Of a stretch of 7,626 bases of DNA, positions 5,782 through 7,626 are shown in pieces. The DNA comes from Clostridiales bacterium (GTDB lineage: Bacteria; Bacillota; Clostridia; Oscillospirales; Acutalibacteraceae), in contig JAAVHU010000042.1 of NCBI GenBank assembly GCA_014799585.1, forward strand, positions 1 through 7,626. The letters are read 5' to 3'. The position numbers were made by a program, and so were the translations under genes. How positions within the stretch are numbered: the first letter of the stretch is position 1; each line of letters begins with the position of its first letter. A model generated the notes under the pieces. The model was not told the DNA's origin and did no database searches. It was given only the letters and a program-made list of their open reading frames with translations.

Positions 5782-7246
5782 CTTCATCAACCTCCTCTGA
5801 TACCTGTTTTGATAACTCTTCTCTTCTTTCCTTTAAATCAGAACGAATCTGAGCAAGTTTTTCGCCTCTTAAATCATAGAACAGATAAGGAATAACTGAA
5901 ATAAGACTGAGCATATGAGGAACAAGAATATAAAGAGCCCAAATCCATAAATCTGTATGATCACCCTTTACTGCAACTGTTTCTGTTGCCGAAACCTTAA
6001 CAAAGCTTAATCCGATAAGAGGAAGAAGAGCTGTACCGATAGAGGTTGATACAGAGCCTGTAAGTTTTCCAAGAAATGTTAAAACAGAGAAACTGACACC
6101 TTCGTTTCTTTCACCTGTTTTCCATTCCATATAATCAACCGTATCGCCTATCATTTCAGTTGGAATTACTGCATTAACAGTATTAAAGAAGCTGAAAATA
6201 AAATTCTGAGCCATAAGAAGAATGGAAACAACAAGCACATTTGAATTATAAAATTTAAGACCAAGCACGAATACAAGAACCGCTGTTACCATACGGCAGA
6301 TTAAATTAAGAATAACAATCTGCCTGTTATCAAACTTTTTCTTGAGCTTTGGAATAAGAAGATATGTAAGGAAGCCAAAAATTGTTCCCGGAAGATTTAT
6401 CCAGATTACTGCTGAATTCAGATTAAGAACCTCTGAATAATAATAGGTTTGGAAAACACCTGCCAGGCCAGCAAGTGTGCCGATAAGATTTGAGCAGATA
6501 ATCAGCATAAGCGGTTTATTTTTAAAGAGAACTATAAAGCCGTCTATAACTGAAGGTTCTTTAACAGTTTGAACAACTCTTTCCTTTGTTTTCCAGCCTG
6601 CAAGGGAAAACAAGCCCATACCAAGCGTGCCTGCAACAATTGCAAGAATAAGGAAATCCTGAGAAAGTGTGAGCTTCCAAGTGCCGTTATTACTTAAATC
6701 CATCATAACAACAAGGAAAGTTGTTGATAATCCGCCAAGAATACCCGAAATAAATCTTGCGGATGAAATAGCCCTCGTTCTGTCATTAGGATTTGGCGAA
6801 ATTGCTGTGCTTAAACTCCAGAACGGAACATCACCAAGTGTATAGAAGAATTCCCATATAAAGTAGGAAATATACATATAAACGATTTTAATGGTTGTTG
6901 ACTTTGTATCTGCAAGAATTTCAGGACCTGCAAAAAGCATTATCGTTGTGATAGAAAGCGGAAGCGGAACAAGAATCAGAAATGGACGAAGTTTACCATA
7001 ACGTGTTCTTGTTTTATCAATAATACTTCCCATAAGAGGATCATTTACTGCATCCCATATGCCTAAAAACAAAATCATTGTTGAAACCGCTGCCGCCGGA
7101 ACACCGAATACCTTTGTGAAAAACAAAGAAAGATATCCGCCCGCAACAAGGTTATAACCGAAAACCTGACCTGCATTTGCAAAGCCATAGGCAAGGTTTT
7201 CTTTTACGCCGACATAGCGTATTTCTTTCGTGTCTGTATTGGACAA
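5774..7246 (-). CDS. GPH-family sugar:cation symporter (MFS_2)
   Basis: This 490-residue, roughly 12-helix transporter belongs to the glycoside-pentoside-hexuronide:cation symporter family (MelB, XynP and YicJ type). Signature segments are WDAVNDPLMGSIIDKTRTR with YGKLRPF (64-89, between helices 2 and 3), TLGDVPFWSL followed by PNDRTRAISSARF (137-165), and IGDTVDYMEWKTGERNEG in the second half. Members import sugars or short glycosides with H+ or Na+ across the inner membrane. The C-terminus is a long charged cytoplasmic tail (about 455-490, ending EEVDEDE); length is near the family norm. The start is TTG at 7246: GGAGGGG (7259-7253) sits 6 nt upstream, and no in-frame ATG occurs before residue 57, inside the helix region. 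It is the first gene of the operon with the zinc-ribbon protein and GH43, which suggests a xylo- or arabino-oligosaccharide substrate. The substrate remains an inference. Confidence 0.94.
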   Translation of the reverse strand: MSNTDTKEIRYVGVKENLAYGFANAGQVFGYNLVAGGYLSLFFTKVFGVPAAAVSTMILFLGIWDAVNDPLMGSIIDKTRTRYGKLRPFLILVPLPLSITTIMLFAGPEILADTKSTTIKIVYMYISYFIWEFFYTLGDVPFWSLSTAISPNPNDRTRAISSARFISGILGGLSTTFLVVMMDLSNNGTWKLTLSQDFLILAIVAGTLGMGLFSLAGWKTKERVVQTVKEPSVIDGFIVLFKNKPLMLIICSNLIGTLAGLAGVFQTYYYSEVLNLNSAVIWINLPGTIFGFLTYLLIPKLKKKFDNRQIVILNLICRMVTAVLVFVLGLKFYNSNVLVVSILLMAQNFIFSFFNTVNAVIPTEMIGDTVDYMEWKTGERNEGVSFSVLTFLGKLTGSVSTSIGTALLPLIGLSFVKVSATETVAVKGDHTDLWIWALYILVPHMLSLISVIPYLFYDLRGEKLAQIRSDLKERREELSKQVSEEVDEDE

Positions 7247-7252
7247 TTTTTA

Positions 7253-7259
7253 CCCCTCC
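7253..7259 (-). promoter_or_regulatory. Ribosome binding site supporting a TTG start for the symporter
   Basis: The minus strand reads GGAGGGG, six bases, then TTG at 7246. The strength and spacing support initiation at TTG, since there is no ATG or GTG in frame close by. Confidence 0.75.
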
Positions 7260-7270
7260 GTGATTTAAGA

Positions 7271-7297
7271 ATTGTACAATAATTATATATTATTATA
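7271..7297 (-). promoter_or_regulatory. Candidate promoter and palindromic operator of the symporter operon
   Basis: Two exact TATAAT hexamers occur on the minus strand at 7297-7292 and 7287-7282. A perfect 10-bp palindrome, ATTGTACAAT, occupies 7271-7280, so transcription from the nearer hexamer would begin inside or next to it. No convincing -35 box is found at the standard distance from either hexamer. Position between the upstream terminator and the symporter RBS makes this the expected control region. An operator role for the palindrome is inference. Confidence 0.4.
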
Positions 7298-7324
7298 GAA
7301 AAATAAGCACTTGACATAATAGAT

Positions 7325-7357
7325 AAAAAAAACAGGCATTGTATGTGAACAATGCCT
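7325..7357 (-). terminator. Rho-independent terminator of the right-edge gene
   Basis: AGGCATTGT (7334-7342) and ACAATGCCT (7349-7357) form a perfect 9-bp stem with a 6-nt loop. On the minus strand it is followed by TG and a run of eight T (complement of 7325-7332). The stem begins within the stop codon of the right-edge gene, so it ends that transcript and insulates the symporter operon from it. Confidence 0.9.
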
Positions 7358-7626
7358 AAGCAACAATATCTCTGATAATATTAAGCGGTATAACAGAGTT
7401 GTTTTCCCTGTCATATGCAAACGCTTTTTGACCATTCAGGCTGACAAGATAACAACCGAATTCTTCAATATGATAATAACCCAACGCATTCTGCACAGCG
7501 TTTCCCGCAATCACTTTATAATAGCTTTCATTATCATAAACCGCAGTTTCAGAAGAAATAAAAACTGAATATTCCTTAACCTTATAAAGCATAAGCTCAT
7601 TTTTAGAATAGGATTTAATAATATTA
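7356..7626 (-). CDS. Unrecognised protein, 3' fragment running off the right edge
   Basis: The frame is open from the window edge to the TAG at 7356-7358, giving at least 89 residues. An ATG at 7592 could start a 78-residue protein, but it has no good ribosome binding site. The frame continues upstream with plausible residues (IIKSYSKNELMLYKV), so this is more likely the C-terminal part of a longer gene. The visible part is mixed alpha/beta in character, rich in Tyr and charged residues, without a membrane helix or a Cys-pair motif. I recognise no family. It has its own terminator and so is not an evident member of the sugar operon, although it lies just upstream on the same strand. That it is a real gene is supported by the long open frame and by the terminator fitted to its stop codon. 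Confidence 0.65.
   Translation of the reverse strand, partial: NIIKSYSKNELMLYKVKEYSVFISSETAVYDNESYYKVIAGNAVQNALGYYHIEEFGCYLVSLNGQKAFAYDRENNSVIPLNIIRDIVA

Noticed and set aside
5774..5790. Frameshift or fusion between the symporter and zinc-ribbon genes
   Set aside because: The overlap is a normal coupled start with its own AGGAGG site; both proteins have complete ends.
7311..7316. Exact TTGACA on the plus strand as a promoter -35
   Set aside because: No -10 box lies 16-18 nt downstream, and there is no plus-strand gene to the right.
1..7626. CRISPR array, tRNA/rRNA, riboswitch, insertion sequence or defence genes
   Set aside because: No spaced direct repeats, no cloverleaf-type sequence, no transposase motifs and no non-coding stretch over 300 bases were seen.

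Overview
The window reads as ordinary chromosomal DNA from a low-GC, gut- or rumen-type Clostridia member of the Bacillota, most likely related to Ruminococcus or other Oscillospiraceae/Lachnospiraceae. This is inferred from A/T-rich coding sequence, strong AGGAGG-type ribosome binding sites, factor-independent terminators after most transcription units, and the gene content. In particular, the GH3 enzyme has the swapped domain order known from Ruminococcus albus and Butyrivibrio fibrisolvens. No mobile element, CRISPR array, tRNA or rRNA was seen.

Layout. Bases 1-957 (+) hold the 3' part of a Dcr2-like calcineurin-type metallophosphoesterase with a C-terminal membrane anchor. It converges on a minus-strand gene (995-1606) for an XRE-type helix-turn-helix protein with two membrane segments and a C-terminal zinc ribbon; the two share a hairpin terminator. 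The rest is on the minus strand and is read from high to low coordinates: a 3' fragment of an unrecognised gene at the right edge (7356-7626) with its own terminator; a GPH-family sugar:cation symporter (5774-7246, TTG start); a small zinc-ribbon/membrane protein (5173-5781) that overlaps the end of the symporter gene; a GH43-family glycosidase (4313-5167) 5 nt further on; a GC-rich hairpin terminator; and a domain-permuted GH3 glycosidase (1731-4169) with its own terminator.

How the genes work together. The symporter, GH43 and GH3 form a compact glycan-utilisation locus. Neither hydrolase has a visible signal peptide, so the likely scheme is uptake of short oligosaccharides or glycosides by the symporter, followed by removal of arabinosyl, xylosyl or glucosyl residues in the cytoplasm. 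GH43 plus GH3 next to a GPH symporter suits xylo- or arabino-oligosaccharides, but the sequence does not fix the substrate. No dedicated sugar regulator lies inside the window. A 10-bp palindrome next to the candidate -10 of the symporter gene is the only operator-like site noticed.

I do not see a clearly new system. The points most worth a second look are the zinc-ribbon membrane gene embedded in the sugar operon, the GH43 protein with Asp where the general acid Glu is expected, and two terminator hairpins that resemble dispersed intergenic repeats. Several gene starts were reassigned from ribosome-binding-site evidence.
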